Positions 9,444 through 20,491 of a stretch of 64,000 nucleotides of DNA are shown in pieces (position 1 is the stretch's first letter; each line of letters opens with the position of its first letter). The notes beneath the pieces were generated by a model. That model was not told the origin of the DNA. It ran no database searches and worked only from the letters and a program-made list of their open reading frames with translations. Where the stretch lies: the NCBI RefSeq assembly GCF_958450345.1, contig NC_088781.1, forward strand, positions 124,570,431 to 124,634,430, in the 5' to 3' direction. Position numbers and translations under genes: made by a program. Origin of the DNA: Calliphora vicina. Lineage: Eukaryota > Arthropoda > Insecta > Diptera > Calliphoridae.

Positions 9444-9654
9444 CTTAGCCTCAGAGAGTTTATCAAAATTACGAACTGCTTGCAAGATATGAGCCTGAGA
9501 AAATGAACAATTATTTGCAAAAATTACGGCGAGGTTCCAAATATTTGGGGGCCCATAAAAAAAGTGCATGACTTTGTGCAAAACTGGGAGACACGGATCT
9601 TTTTTTTGGTCTTTTATCACGTACAGGTGTCCGTATATGGTTATATTTCCATGA

Positions 9655-10560
9655 CTTGTCTTGACATAAAGACTTTCTTTAGATGAAATTTAGTATGCCT
9701 TGATGTAAATAAACAAAAAAAAAATTCTTTGGATAACATTTTTTATGTCTTGACATAAAATTTTTTATGTATTGACATAAAATTTTTTATATCTTGTCAT
9801 CAAATTTTTTATGTCTTGACATAAAATTTTTTATGTCTTGACACAAAATTTTTTATGTCTTGACACAAAATGTTTTATGTCTTGACATACAATTTTTTAT
9901 GTCTTGCCATACAATTTTTTATGTCTTGACATAAAATTTTTTTTTAGATAAAAATTTTTATGTCTTGACATAAATATTTTTTTTTAAAGGAAATCCTTTA
10001 TATCTTACTGAAAATTTTTCATGTCTTGACATAATCATTTTTCTTTTTCTGATATAAAAATGTTCTTTAGAGGAAATGATTAGGTCATAATATGGAGAAA
10101 TTTGTTATGTCTTTACAAATCCTTTCTTTATAGAACTTTTTTATGTTTTGACTTACATAATTTCTTTACAACATTTTATGTCTTGACACAAAATTTTCAT
10201 AAGAAAAAATTGTTTATATCTTGAAATGATCATTATCTTTGTCATGCTATAAATATTTTCTTTAGAGACCACTTCTGATGTCTTGACATAAACATTTTTA
10301 TTGTTCTGATGTAAAAATTTTCCTTAGAGTATATGTTTATGTCTTGATATGGAGAATTTTGTCATGTCTTCACAAATTGTTTCTTTATAGAACTTTTTTA
10401 TGTCTTGACATACATAATTTCTTAAAATACAACATTTTATGTCTTGACAAAAAAATGTTCTTAAGAGAAAATTGTTTATATCTAAACATGATCATATTCT
10501 TTAGAGCGAATTTTATATGTCATGATAAACATATTTTCTTTAGAAAAAATTACACACAGT
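9655..10560. repeat. Satellite-like array of TTTATGTCTTGACATAAA units
   Basis: The core unit TTTATGTCTTGACATAAA is an 18-bp near-perfect palindrome. From about 9745 to 9960 it repeats with a period near 24 bp, separated by A/T runs. Beyond 9960 it degrades into a higher-order repeat: the block at about 10048-10200 recurs at about 10314-10450 (roughly 265 bp apart), with shared phrases such as TTCTTTATAGAACTTTTTTATG. No coding sense. Not a CRISPR: spacers are not unique and the repeat is a short palindrome. Confidence 0.85.
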
Positions 10561-11985
10561 GTAAGTAAAGCAAACAGGAAATATACAAAACCAACAAAGT
10601 ATTTAAACATAAAGTCGGAGTATTTTAATAAAAGCGGTAGAATGCAGAATATTTTAAGATTCATTTAAAAATATTAGCTGCCTTTGAGTACTTTTTTTTA
10701 GAGATTTTTTTTCTCTTCACAATAAATCTTAAAGCTAATCTTTCAACTTTATTACCTCAATGTTATTTTAACTTATTATGTAGCTTAAAACCATTCTAAA
10801 CATTTACATAAGCTACAAATTAATTCCCCTAGTATGCCAACATAACGTCAGTAACAAGGTCATTCCATTATACAAAAGCCATCATTTATACTTTGCATAG
10901 TTGCAACTTTAACAATCCACTTGCACTATCAGCTTAACTTAAACACATCCAACAAAAACTACTAAAATACAATAACAACATTAGCTATATATAGCAATGG
11001 CATCATCCATAACAATAAAAACAAGTTGGCTTTGGGTACTTTAATATTGTTTGCTTCAACTAATTTTCAATTGCACAAACACTGATGTTCAATTATTGAC
11101 TTGACCCTGTATCCATTCGTTACATATAAAACACTGTAATGTGGTTCTTTCTTGTGGCACTCATTATGGAGTATGGAGTCACACATGATTTTATATGAGT
11201 GTTTGAGCGTAATAGTATTCAAATGGGTGTCCAGAGCAGCAAAGTTTTATCAAATCTCTTGTGGAAATACATGCCATATTATGAGTATTTGGAAAAAAAA
11301 AATAAAAAGAAAAATGATTAAAAACCACTATATCTGAAAATTTTGTTTAATATCAAGATTTTTAAAAACATTTCACTGGATACTCTAATATACATATTTC
11401 TATTCTATATTGAGCACATTTAAGCCAACATATTGCCATTATATTTGTAAAATATACGTTTGTAAATATTTGCTGGATTAATTTTTGTATTGCAAAAGCC
11501 AGAAATATTGAATATTGCAGAAATTTTAAATATGTTCTTTTCAAATTTGTTTGATTTAGTACATTATTTATAAGCTTTGAAATTTTTTTTGAATCTGCAT
11601 TTCTAAATCGTTTATTGCAAAGAATATTTTAGCAACAAGCTAAGACCAAAGCATTGTTTTTGTCTAATAATGAAATGAAACGGAAAATTTTGATGGAGAA
11701 TAATTAATTTTATTAGTCTCCGCTCTATGCACTTTTTTCAACGTTCCTAAAATTTTGTATACCTTCCTAAAAATAAGAATTGTCTAGGTCATTAGATTTT
11801 TTTTTTTGAGATGATTTCATTGTTGCAGTCTAATCTCTTTCCGCCTACCCATTTCTTCAGGTTTGTTAACAAAACTATAGTCTCTTTAGGTAAAATCCGG
11901 TGAATAGGGCGAAAGAGGGAGTATTTCGTAGCCTAATTCATGGAATTTTGACATGGAAACTGCACATGTCTGAGCACCCGATTGT
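10561..11985. other. Intergenic, nothing supported
   Basis: About 1.4 kb of AT-rich, apparently unique DNA. No convincing frame, splice signals or inverted repeats were found. Short frames at 11152-11337 and 11362-11544 lack any motif. Confidence 0.4.
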
Positions 11986-12205
11986 GAGCAAAAGCAGCAC
12001 AATCCTTTGGTTCCTACAAGTATTCCATTCCACAAACTGATTCCACTCAGTTCTATCAGATGATTTATGCTTGATTTCCCTCCAGCTAAGTCTGCTTTGC
12101 GTTATCTGGCATTCAAGTTGACGTTTCCAAGTATGGCGAGCAAAGTATGGCCAGTCCATCGCCATTTTCGATTGAGTATTTCAGTCTGGATTGTCCGTTG
12201 ATTTG
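11985..12205 (-). pseudogene. LINE reverse transcriptase C-terminal tail, remnant
   Basis: On the minus strand, near 12205-12150, a frame reads NRKWRWTGHTLL. A second frame from 12165 reads ARHTWKRQLE, then LSWREIKH and DRTEWNQFV. These match the order of the C-terminal tail of non-LTR retrotransposon polyproteins: a RRWRWIGHxLR motif, then TWRRxLE, then LTWxxxxxLAxDRxxWRxxV. The RT core and endonuclease are absent and the two parts are in different frames, so it is a short dead remnant of the element's 3' end. The clade was not determined. Confidence 0.7.
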
Positions 12206-12280
12206 ATAAGCTCCATAGAATTTATTACGTGGCAGCGCATGGAACAAATTTATTTTGATGTTGAAAGATATGACCGTTCA

Positions 12281-13904
12281 CAGTGGTTTAGAAACATTTT
12301 TTTTTGGAAATAATTCGGTATCTTTGGAACTATAGCAAATATTCTTACGAAATTTGCTGAGGTGTTTTCGAGTTGATTTACGTTTGTTCAGCTTCCTTGG
12401 GCCAATGGGGGCCAGTGCGTAGCCCCTCAAAGTTGGTCAACTCGGTTCTCAAATTTATTAAAAAAATCGCCAAAAATCCATTTATCCATTATGACCCTGA
12501 ATGAGCTGAAATTTTGAATGTAAATGGTCCTTGAGAAGATCTACAAAAAATACGCTTACAAGTGTAGGTTATTTCTATTAGTTGAAGAGATATTCAGGTT
12601 TATTGATTTATTTTTTTTTTAATTTTGCTCGATCTTTTTAATGTTTTTTAGATATGGCGGGCCTACGAAGGGTCGAAATTTATTTTTAAAATATCAGCTA
12701 TAAAATTTTAAATAAAATAAAACAACTTGCTAACAGTTATCTCTTCCCTATAAAAAGATAAACGCATCCAAAGTTGGAACTTGTAAAAAAGACCGTATTT
12801 TTTACGTTTTTAACCAAAAAAGCCCATATATTTTTTCTTTTGTAGAAAAAAAATTTCTTCGGGACTATATACAATTTGTATATGATCTGGAAAGATAACT
12901 TAATGCTAAAGCGTGTAAAGAAAAACTTGGATCACTTAAACGGACATACCACCCCCCAGTCCTATCCAAACTTAGACAATTTAAAAAAAAAATTCGGTTT
13001 GAGTAAAATATTCTAAAAAGGCAAAGCACCGATCCACGAAAAAGCTCTATATTTGTATAACCCCATATGTTTTTTTAAATACATACTAAGTATTTTTACT
13101 ATCACATGCTAAATAACTTCACAGTAGGCACTTTTCTAAAAAAACTCAGTTTTTGGAACACATTTTCCCCGTTTTAGGAATTTCAGTATTTGAAAATAAA
13201 ACATTACAAAAATTCGAATGCCATTGATTTAAGTTCATTTTAGTCTATGTTGGTTCCGAATTTCGTGATGTTGTCTTTAATTGTTCAAATTTTACATTAA
13301 TTCAAATTTTATATTTTTATTCGTGGAAAATCACCATATGAATTTTTTTTAGTTTTTAAGGTAAATGAAGTCCCAAAATTTTATAAAATTATTTAATTTC
13401 ACTAATATATCAATCCATAAGTCATAATGTTTTCAACAATATCAAATACTTATACAAAAAGCCTTCATTTACTTCTCAGAAGTTCCACAAACCATGGCCC
13501 CTTTGAAAAATTTGTACGTTTTTTCATATATTTCATGCAAAATGTTATTAACATATCAAATGTAAATTTTGAATTCAGAGACATACTGACTTAACAGAAA
13601 TTTTTGCGTAACAGATTTTGCACTCACTATATTATTTTGTAGATCTTCTCAAGGACTATTTATATTCAAAATTTTAGCTCATTCAGATCATAAATGGATT
13701 TTTGTCGATTTTTTAAAAAAAAATTAGACCCGAGGTGACCAAATTTGAGGGGCTACGTACTTGCCTCCATTGGCGCTAGGAAGTTGAACAAACGTAAATC
13801 AACTCGAAAACACCTCAGCTCAAACCATGTGAAATTTAGTAACAATATCTCTAATAGTTCTCAATATACCGAATTATTTCCAAAAAAAAGTTTTTAAACC
13901 ACTG
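12281..13904. mobile_element. Long-TIR element beginning CAGTGGTTTA
   Basis: The left end (CAGTGGTTTAGAAAC at 12281) is mirrored at the right end (GTTTTTAAACCACTG, ending 13904). Homology continues inward about 290 bp on each side, including a GTTTACGTTTGTTCA-like stretch, CCTTGGGCCAATGG near 12400 and its counterpart near 13770, and AGATCTTC near 12536 and 13642. The 1-kb centre is AT-rich and non-coding. Target duplications are not clear. A fragment of the right end recurs at about 43665-43765. Confidence 0.7.
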
Positions 13905-13984
13905 TACGGTTGATTTCCATATTGGACTTAACATGTCGAATGCTTGATTAGCTCTTGATATTCGGTATGCCACATAATTACTAG

Positions 13985-14156
13985 AGCCGCCAGTACCTAG
14001 AACGTCCTCCAAGGTACAAGTACCTGTATCGCTAAGTAAATATTTTCAGTATATAAAGGCGGAAATATAGAACATTAGCATAAGTTTGATTTGTATATCC
14101 TTGCAAACACTTAAGAATTTTGAAACTAAAATTATTATCTTTTAGCAATCTTAAAA
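13985..14156 (+). promoter_or_regulatory. Promoter region of DGCTSLD-family copy 1
   Basis: A TATA box (GTATATAAAG, 14049-14058) is followed about 30 bases later by an Inr-like GCATAAGTTTGATT. Upstream lie GTACCTAGAACGTCC and repeated AGGTAC/GTACCT motifs. The same order (TACCTAGAACGTCC, CGCTAAG, AAATATTTTCAGTATATAAAG, Inr, GCAAACACTTAAGAATTTT) is found upstream of copy 3 in reverse. The leader before the ATG is about 75 bases and has no intron. Confidence 0.55.
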
Positions 14157-14757
14157 ATGGAACAATATGTTGAGAGCTCTTTTACAAATCAACTCCAGTT
14201 TGATTTTGATCAAAACTGTGAGTCATCAACCGACAAATATTTCAACACTCAATTTGAATTTGATATCCAGTGCGACGGCTGCACATCCTTAGATAATTAT
14301 TTCCGCAATCAATTTGATTTTGAGCCCGACGGCTGCACATCCTCAGATAATAAAATCAGCAAAAAAATTTGATTTTCAGAATGACGGCTGCACATCCTTA
14401 GATGATTATTTCAGCAACCAATTCGATTTTGATTACGACGGCAATCAATTCGGCTTTGAGCAAGGCAGCACATAATTGGACTCCTTTAACAAAAAATGCG
14501 AATTTGATTTAGGCAGCAATCAATCTCAGTCAGTATTGGAGCCAGGAAAACATTCAACTGCGAATGTTCCCTATAAAAAAAGACTGCGCATCGACTTGGA
14601 TATAGTAAACAATTGACAAAGGAATTATTCCTTCACTCAATGGCTCGTATAACGGAATCCGATATGTAGGAGTTGCAGACTATTAACCAACTAAAATGTC
14701 ACATGGATGTTATTGACCAGATTCATATTTGCCGCGAACTAGAGGCTCACATGAATG
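14157..14757 (+). pseudogene. DGCTSLD acidic repeat family, copy 1 (broken)
   Basis: The frame opens at ATG 14157 (MEQYVESSFTNQLQFDFDQ) and encodes about 20-residue repeats, CDGCTSLDNYFRNQFDFE-like, rich in Asp, Phe and Gln with one Cys per unit. It then fails: an extra A in AAAAAAA near 14366 shifts the frame, a TCA codon of other copies is TAA near 14474, and about 35 bases are deleted near 14577 (after NVPY). A further TAG replaces a CAG Gln codon near 14668. The C-terminal region, with a YDMQELQTINQLK-like segment, is recognisable to about 14757, where it is cut by retrotransposon gag-like sequence. I do not recognise the family. Function unknown; this copy cannot encode the full protein. 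Confidence 0.6.
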
Positions 14758-15290
14758 ATGAACCAATGCCCGACGACTTCCAAGCGAAATTCATAATCGA
14801 CAGCGTAGCCGAAATCAATTCAGACAACACAAAGGGATCCAGAACTCTACTAGTGTAGTGTATATTTGAGGTTCCACGCCATACGGTTCTGTCCAAAATT
14901 CCTACAAATTATCGTTATCCGAAGAGCAGAAGTGGTCTCTAAACACAGATATTGGGTAAATTGTCTGGCTAAAAGCCACCTGGTATTATCTTGCACCTCA
15001 ATAGCAAGCTGTCGCAGGTGTCACAGGTTCCATCACACGCTACTACACCCGCCAGTTCTAAGAATAACCGTTAGGACCAACACATCTCAACAACGGCGCA
15101 AAACTTCATGGCCGACCATACCCTCTACTATTCATCGCCCACAACATGATCACACACAAAATGCCCAACCAACCGATTATCAACAGCAACAAAATGCGCC
15201 AACAGCATCAAACCCAATTTCAACCACAACGCCAGATACGATGATTATCATTGAAGCCATCAAGTCGTTGGTAATTGCATCAGTTGAGAA
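14758..15290 (+). pseudogene. BEL/Pao-type gag zinc-knuckle fragment
   Basis: The plus-strand frame at 14866-15429 contains, in order, RFCPKFLQ, VVSKHRYWVNCLAKSHL, then SCTSIASCRRC and HHTLLHP. This spacing of Cys and His with a terminal HHTLLH is the mark of the gag region of BEL/Pao and related insect LTR retrotransposons. A Gln-rich stretch follows (PTDYQQQQNAPTASNP). There is no start codon, protease or polymerase, and no LTRs are visible. It interrupts copy 1 of the DGCTSLD family, at a junction near 14757. Confidence 0.7.
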
Positions 15291-15725
15291 CGGCTGGACT
15301 GATTTGGAGAATTTATTTTTTAAAATATTTGTCATAGTCCAACTTAGGTTTTTACGGAAAGAAGAATTTACCACGCCCACTTTTTTCGATTTATGTAAAA
15401 TCGGAAAATGGCTGCACCGATATGGCTAATTTCTTTTTAAATGTTCGTAGTAATCCAATTCAAGTTTTTACTGAAAGAAAAATTTACCACGCCCACATCA
15501 GCTATCCAACCGAGCTTTCAAACCCGTTGGAATTACCCGGATTACCCTCTAACAATTTCCAACTGCAAGTCGAATCGCTAATCATAATGTTACGAAACAT
15601 AAACCAAACTCCAAGATGAACATTTAGAAAATTCGCATCAGTTTGAATTGTAAATTCTCGCAATTACTAACGAGTCTTCAAACAAAAATCATACTCCTTA
15701 AACAATTTCAATTTTAAAAAAAAAA
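15290..15725. repeat. Spacer with a short direct repeat shared with 16429-16520
   Basis: A stretch of about 60 bases around TTTTTACGGAAAGAA (15295-15370) recurs near 15425-15495 and again at 16429-16520, together with GAGAACGGCTGGACTG-like sequence. CCACGCCCAC occurs twice, as in DINE-like interiors. The sequence then leads into copy 2. No gene is seen. Confidence 0.45.
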
Positions 15726-16402
15726 ATGGAACAATACATTGACAACCTATTCACAAATCAATTCCAGTTGGCTTTTGATCAAAACTGCGAGTCATCATCC
15801 GGCATCTATTTCAACACTGAATTTTGTTTTAATTTGGAGTATGTGGCTGCACATCCCTAGAGGATTATTTCAAAAATCAATTTGATTTGGAGCACAACAG
15901 GTGCACATCCTTAGATAATAAAATCAGCAATCAATACGATTTTGAGCATAACGGCTGCACATCCTTAGATGATTATTTCAACAACCAATTCGATTTTGAT
16001 TACGACGACAATCAATTCAACTTTGAGTAAGGCAGCATATCATTGGAATCCTTCAACAAAAAATGCGAATTTGATTCAGGCAGCAATCAATCCCAGTCAG
16101 TATTTGAACCAGGAAATCAGTTAACTTCGAATGTTCCCTACAATTTGCTTTTGTATCGTGAAACTTTGCACCACAAAAAGACTGCTCATCGACTTGGATA
16201 TTGTAATGAGTGAATGAAATAATGAATTGACAAAGGAATTGCTTCTAAATTCAATGCTGCAGACTATAAACCAACAAAAATATCACATGGATGTGATTGA
16301 TCAGATTCATGTTTGCCGCAACTAGATGCACACATTAATGAAATGGAGGAAATGAAAAACTTCCACGAACTCGAAGCTCAAGTTGAGCTAATAGATTTTT
16401 AG
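15726..16402 (+). pseudogene. DGCTSLD acidic repeat family, copy 2 (broken)
   Basis: It starts at ATG 15726 (MEQYIDNLFTNQFQ) in good agreement with copies 1 and 5. A deletion near 15841 shifts the frame and creates an early TAG at 15857-15859. Past it the repeats continue (CTSLDDYFNNQFDFD-like units), with a second nonsense change (GAGTAAGGC near 16027). The region from SQSVFEPGNQ on is again recognisable: YNLLLYRETLHHKKTAHRLG is readable in one frame. An insertion near 16208 and a deletion near 16255 follow, and the copy ends ELEAQVELIDF-stop at 16402. About 675 bp in all, so the intact product would be about 225 residues. No intron is present in any copy. Confidence 0.6.
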
Positions 16403-16521
16403 GAATATGTTTTAATTTAATTATCAGTTGAGAATAGCTGGATCGATTTGGACAATTTATTTTTTAAAATGTTCGTCATAGTCCAGCTTTGGCTTTTACG
16501 GAAAGAAAAATTTTCCACTTT

Positions 16522-16705
16522 GACTGATTTCCTGGTACAAATACTGACTGGGACTAATTGCTGCCTGAAGAAAATTCGCATTGTTTGTTGAAGGAGTCTA
16601 ATGATATGTAGCCAAAACCAAATTGATGGCCGTCGTGCTCAAAATCGAATTGGTTGTCTGGTATTGATTTGTTAAGGAGCTCTCAACATATTGTTTAATT
16701 TTTAA
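16522..16705 (-). pseudogene. DGCTSLD family, copy 3 (truncated, start lost)
   Basis: On the minus strand the leader matches copies 1 and 5, but the ATGGAACAATATG start has become ATTAAACAATATG, so the normal start is lost. Only the first residues, one or two repeats (NQFDFEHDG) and the linker up to the SQSVF segment remain, and the C-terminal region is absent. It lies tail-to-tail with copy 2, separated by about 120 bases. Confidence 0.6.
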
Positions 16706-16900
16706 GATTGCTTAAAGACAATCATTTTTGTTTTAAAATTCTTAAGTGTTTGCAAGGATGTACAAATCAAACTGATGCTAATTTTCTAAATTTCCAGCTT
16801 TATATACTGAAAATATTTGCTTAGCGAGGACGTTCTAGGTACGTGTAGTATTGAACAATAGGTACAGCAGGTATTTGTAATAGGTGTTTTAAATATTTGT
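16706..16900 (-). promoter_or_regulatory. Promoter region of DGCTSLD-family copy 3
   Basis: Read on the minus strand: ACGTACCTAGAACGTCC (about 16835-16850), then CAGTATATAAAG (TATA, about 16797-16809), then GCATCAGTTTGATTTG, containing an Inr-type TCAGTT at about 16768-16778, then GCAAACACTTAAGAATTTT. Several AGGTA/TACCT pentamers lie upstream (16840-16885). Confidence 0.55.
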
Positions 16901-17736
16901 CTTTAGTTGTAAAATAAATAAATTAAATAGAAAATTCTTATTGGACAAAGTAACTTATGGTTGGATTAAATTTCATCCATTACGATAACTCGAAGAGTAA
17001 GAGATCATATAGGACACCAAAGCCAAATATCTATGGCGCTAAGGTAATTATCTGTGGTTGATCTGTACTTATATGGTCTTGTAGTTGAAATAAACGCTAA
17101 GCTGCACTTTTTAGAAATGACCAAAAATTAAAGAAATTTTGTATTTAGAAATCTGCTTGTATGCGTGGGTTATCTCGTTTAGATCAAGATATATAAATTA
17201 ATATTCCCACCATCAAAAAATCTGTAGCGTATATGGATTTTGTCATTCTGTTTTTATTTACATGTAAAGATATGTATTCTAAATTATCCTCGATTGAAGG
17301 ATAATTTTAAACATGGTTTAGGCTTAATCAAAGATAAAATTTATTTAATTTGTATGAAAAAAGTATATCTAAAAATTGATTAAGCCTTGTTTAAAATTTT
17401 TTAAGCCTTGTTTTAAATTAAGCCTTGTTTAAAATTTTGATAAAATGTTTATTATTTCGAAATCCTCTCATGGTTCCATTCTGAATTCGAGGAATATATT
17501 TAGAAAATGAAATATGAATTTTTCAAGATATTGTGGTGCAATTGCAAATTATAAGATGATTGGATCCCTATTCTGAATTCTACTTGAGAGAAAATGCAAA
17601 AAAGTGGTAAGTACATTTTATTATCAATTAAGATTAATACAACCTAGCTGACAATTACAGTTGAAAATTAATTTTGCTCTATTTTTTCATAGGTTTCCAG
17701 TGTTTCTTGGATTTCAGCTCGCAATGGAAATTAAAA
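16901..17736. other. Intergenic; short AAGCCTTGTTTAAAATTTT repeats
   Basis: This stretch is apparently unique except for three close copies of TTAAGCCTTGTTTAAAATTTT-like sequence at about 17380-17440. No gene is supported. Confidence 0.4.
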
Positions 17737-18465
17737 CAAGTAAGAGAGCTTTTTTCGGCTGTGCCGAATCTTATATACCCTTCACCAAATTATACTTCAA
17801 AATACAAATTTTAAATATTTTTAAGTAAACAAAAGTTTTGTTTGTTTTTTTTTTAATTTTTTGTTAAAAATATTTTTTTGAATTGTTATTTTAATATTTT
17901 TTTTTTTTAAATTTTTTAAATTTAAATTTTTTTTTAAAAAAATTTCCAAATTTATTTTTTTTAATTTAAAAAAAATTTTTATTGTTTTTAAAATTTTTTT
18001 TTTGGTGAAAAAAAAATTCGCGTTAAAAAATATTTTTTCCGATTTTGACCCAATGTAGGTCCAACTTAGTCTTATATACGTTGTTGTAAAGGTGTTTGAA
18101 ATATCTATCATTAGATATCCATATTGTCTATATTAATGACTTAGTAATCCAGATATAGGTGAAAAATAGGTCAAAAATGGAGGTTGTCCTGGTTTTTCCT
18201 CACATATCAGCCATTTGTGGACCGATTTTGCTGATTTTAAATAGCAAACTTCTCGAAACTTCTCCCGTAGATATCTGGGGTCTTCAGAAAATTGATTTCA
18301 ACAGACAGGCGGATAGACAGACAGTCGGACATGGCTTCATCGACTCCGTTATCTGTAAGGATCCAGAATATATATACTTCATAGGATCGGAAATGAAAAA
18401 TATAGAAATTAAAAACGAAATGATAAACTTATATACATATACCCTCTCACGAAGGTGAAGGGTAT
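17737..18465 (-). mobile_element. DINE-1-like element type 3 (copy 1)
   Basis: The 3' terminus on the minus strand reads CTTATTTG-like next to the hairpin TTCGGCTGTGCCGAA and TATATACCCTTCACC. The opposite end has GGTGAAGGGTAT at 18453-18465, mirrored by ATATACCCTCTCAC. Near the 5' end lie TATATATACTTC and GACAGACAGTCGGAC, corresponding to the ATATATATTC and GTCTGTCTGTCC marks of Drosophila INE-1. The large A/T-rich centre (17815-18020) accounts for the Lys/Phe-rich false frames. Confidence 0.7.
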
Positions 18466-18690
18466 TACAAGAACTTATGCTTTTTATATACACAAGTGAT
18501 TTTTTTGGATTTTAGTGATATCTTCTGAAATAATCCAGGTTTCAAAAATTATATTAAATGTTTTTACTTTTTACGTTTGTTTAAAAAAAGGAAATATTGA
18601 TACCATTTTGATACGCTTAAAATGCCTTTTCAATTTGCATGGTTAAAAAAACGAAAATTATATTTTCTAATTTTTTTATAAGATTTGAGC
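18466..18690. other. AT-rich spacer
   Basis: No feature is supported between the DINE-like element and the hAT-like MITE, apart from the left copy of the MITE's target duplication (18683-18690). Confidence 0.4.
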
Positions 18691-19295
18691 CATAGATGGG
18701 GGTAGTGCACTAATTTTGCAGTTTGCACTAATACTTAGCGATAGTGCAATCATTTTGTTCATATTTAGTGCTGAGTTGAAAATTAGCAGCCTCACTAATC
18801 ATTAGTGATAGTGAGTTAAAAAATGTTGCACTCAAAATTTGATTAGTTGATTTAAAAAAATATAAACATCAGTTTATTGCTACTTTTTTACCTGCACTAA
18901 TTTGAGTGCAACTTCAAATTGTGCACTAAATTTTTAAGTTCAAAATGATTTAAGTTTATTTCTGTAGACAAATTTCAAACTTAAGACTAATACTTCATTA
19001 AAAATAACAAAAAATATTTAAAATTTTTATTTTTCGAATTTAGATTCAACAATTCTTTCACAACTCATTTTTGAAAATTTAGTGATAGTAGCTTTTTTTG
19101 ATGGCAAGTTAAAATTTTGCACTAATTATCTTCGTTTAGTGATAGTGAAAAAATTATCATTATCACTATTTTTAAGAAATAAGCATTATCACTAAAGCTG
19201 ATAAAAAATAGTGCAAACTAAATTTTTTGCAATTTTATTGAGTGATAGTGCAATGCTGATTTATACCTACATTTAGTGCACTACCCCCAACTATG
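18691..19295. mobile_element. hAT-like non-autonomous element (605 bp)
   Basis: The terminal inverted repeats are CATAGATGGGGGTAGTGCA on the left and, in reverse, CATAGTTGGGGGTAGTGCA on the right. The flanks are ATTTGAGC (18683-18690) and ATTTGTGC (19296-19303), an 8-bp duplication with one mismatch, as expected for hAT insertions. The interior is non-coding but contains many copies of AGTGATAGTG and GCACTAA on both strands, which could be subterminal transposase-binding sites. Confidence 0.75.
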
Positions 19296-19353
19296 ATTTG
19301 TGCCCCCTGTAGTGGGTTTTTTGAACTATTTTTAAGGATTCAAAAAACATTAA

Positions 19354-19633
19354 CCCTCCGTTAGTAGCAACTGATCTGGTTGATACAGGCAGACATTTTT
19401 TTATTCTAAATTTTTTTAAGCACCCTAAATTTTAAGTTTTTTTTGGATAAAAATATATTTTTACCGCAATTTTATTTTTATTACTCTTTTAAATACTGTG
19501 AATTTAATATTGTTGTTATGTTTTCGTAATAAAAAGTGAAGAAATTATTTTCAGATGCGCCTTTTATTTATTGATATCAATTTGATACATTGCGACTAGA
19601 CTCGGTTAAAAATGATTGCGACTAAACGGAGGG
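19354..19633. mobile_element. piggyBac-like MITE with TTAA target
   Basis: TTAA (19350-19353) is followed by CCCTCCGTTAGTAGCAA. The right end reads ACTAAACGGAGGG followed by TTAA (19634-19637). TTAA target sites and CCC-starting inverted repeats are the signature of piggyBac elements. Length is 280 bp, non-coding. The inverted repeats are about 16 bases with one indel. Confidence 0.75.
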
Positions 19634-19800
19634 TTAAATGTATTAATTTTCGATGCAGAATCGACTGGTGAAATCAGATTTGCAATATAATCAACCGTTT
19701 TTGCTCTTCAGAAAAATATGCTCAAAATTCCCATTTTTAGGTGAGTTGAACCACCACAAGGAGTGAAAATTTTCCAAAAAAAGACGTCATTATTTTTATT

Positions 19801-20368
19801 TACACAGAAAAAGGAAATTCATAATTGGAATGAATTTTGTAATAAATATTATTAATCGAACTTGACTTTTTTCCCAAACTTTTTTCATTCAGAATAAGAA
19901 CATGTTCATAAATATTATAAAATTATTCATGACGAAAATTTTTGCTTTTTTTTGCATAAATTTAATAATATTTTATAATAAATTGCATTCTAATTGCATT
20001 ATCTAATGAATTAATTCAAAACAATTTGCATAATATCCCTATATTGGACAATATTTTAAGATGAATCAACAATATCTGAAAATTAAAAATATGTATCATT
20101 AAACATAATAAAATATAAATAAACATTAAGCATATCATCATTTTGTAGCTGAAAATCATAAAAATAAATAAAAAATTTTCCAAGGAATATTTTAAACATT
20201 TTTCAACAACATAACAATTGAAATTATATTTATCAAGCCTTCTAGATTTAATTTGAAAACATATAATATGAACAAAATCATAATATTTAAGAAATTATTT
20301 ATAAATGTTATGAATTAAAATCAATGAAATCAAATCATAATATTTATGTTGAAACTTTATCCTGTGTA
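19801..20368. mobile_element. Probable MITE with TACACAG ends
   Basis: The left edge TACACAGAAAAAGG and the right edge CCTGTGTA form a short inverted repeat around 0.57 kb of very AT-rich, non-coding DNA with many ATAATATTTATAA phrases. No target duplication is clear, so this is tentative. Confidence 0.4.
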
Positions 20369-20489
20369 CGCAAAAACCTTCAGACAAATGATGATAGCCT
20401 GGCCATATACGAACTCTAATATGTATATCTTAATATATTACTAAATTCTATTTAATGATATTTACAGCTACAATTAAATTAAAACATAT
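20369..20489. other. 3' flank of DGCTSLD copy 4
   Basis: Contains the family's conserved 3' flank: on the minus strand the stop is followed by GAATATGTTTTAATTTAATTG, as in copies 2 and 6. Confidence 0.4.
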
Positions 20490-20491
20490 TC

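Larger units (their letters stand above)
8393..9655. mobile_element. Fold-back element with internal tandem duplication
   Basis: The left arm (about 8393-8895) and right arm (about 9180-9652) are inverted copies. Both contain the sequence around ATATAACCATATACGG, CCCGTGTCTCCC, TATGGGCCCCCAAATATTT, TTTTCAGGCTCATAT and finally AACTTCATCTTC at the inner edge. In the left arm a 122-bp unit starting TGGGCCCCCAAA is duplicated (8471 and 8593), with a third related start near 8760. The right arm is interrupted by the Rep-1 copy at 9237-9443. There is no coding capacity; overlapping plus-strand frames at 8432-8721 are simply the duplicated unit. Confidence 0.7.

Noticed and set aside
9655..10560. CRISPR-like array
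   Set aside because: Short palindromic units with near-identical spacers in eukaryotic DNA; no unique spacers and no cas genes. It is a satellite.
15180..15380. Minus-strand frame opposite the gag fragment
   Set aside because: Shadow of the plus-strand gag-like frame with its recognisable Cys/His pattern.
17821..18111. 96-codon Lys/Phe/Asn-rich minus-strand frame
   Set aside because: It translates the homopolymer A/T tract in the middle of a DINE-like element.
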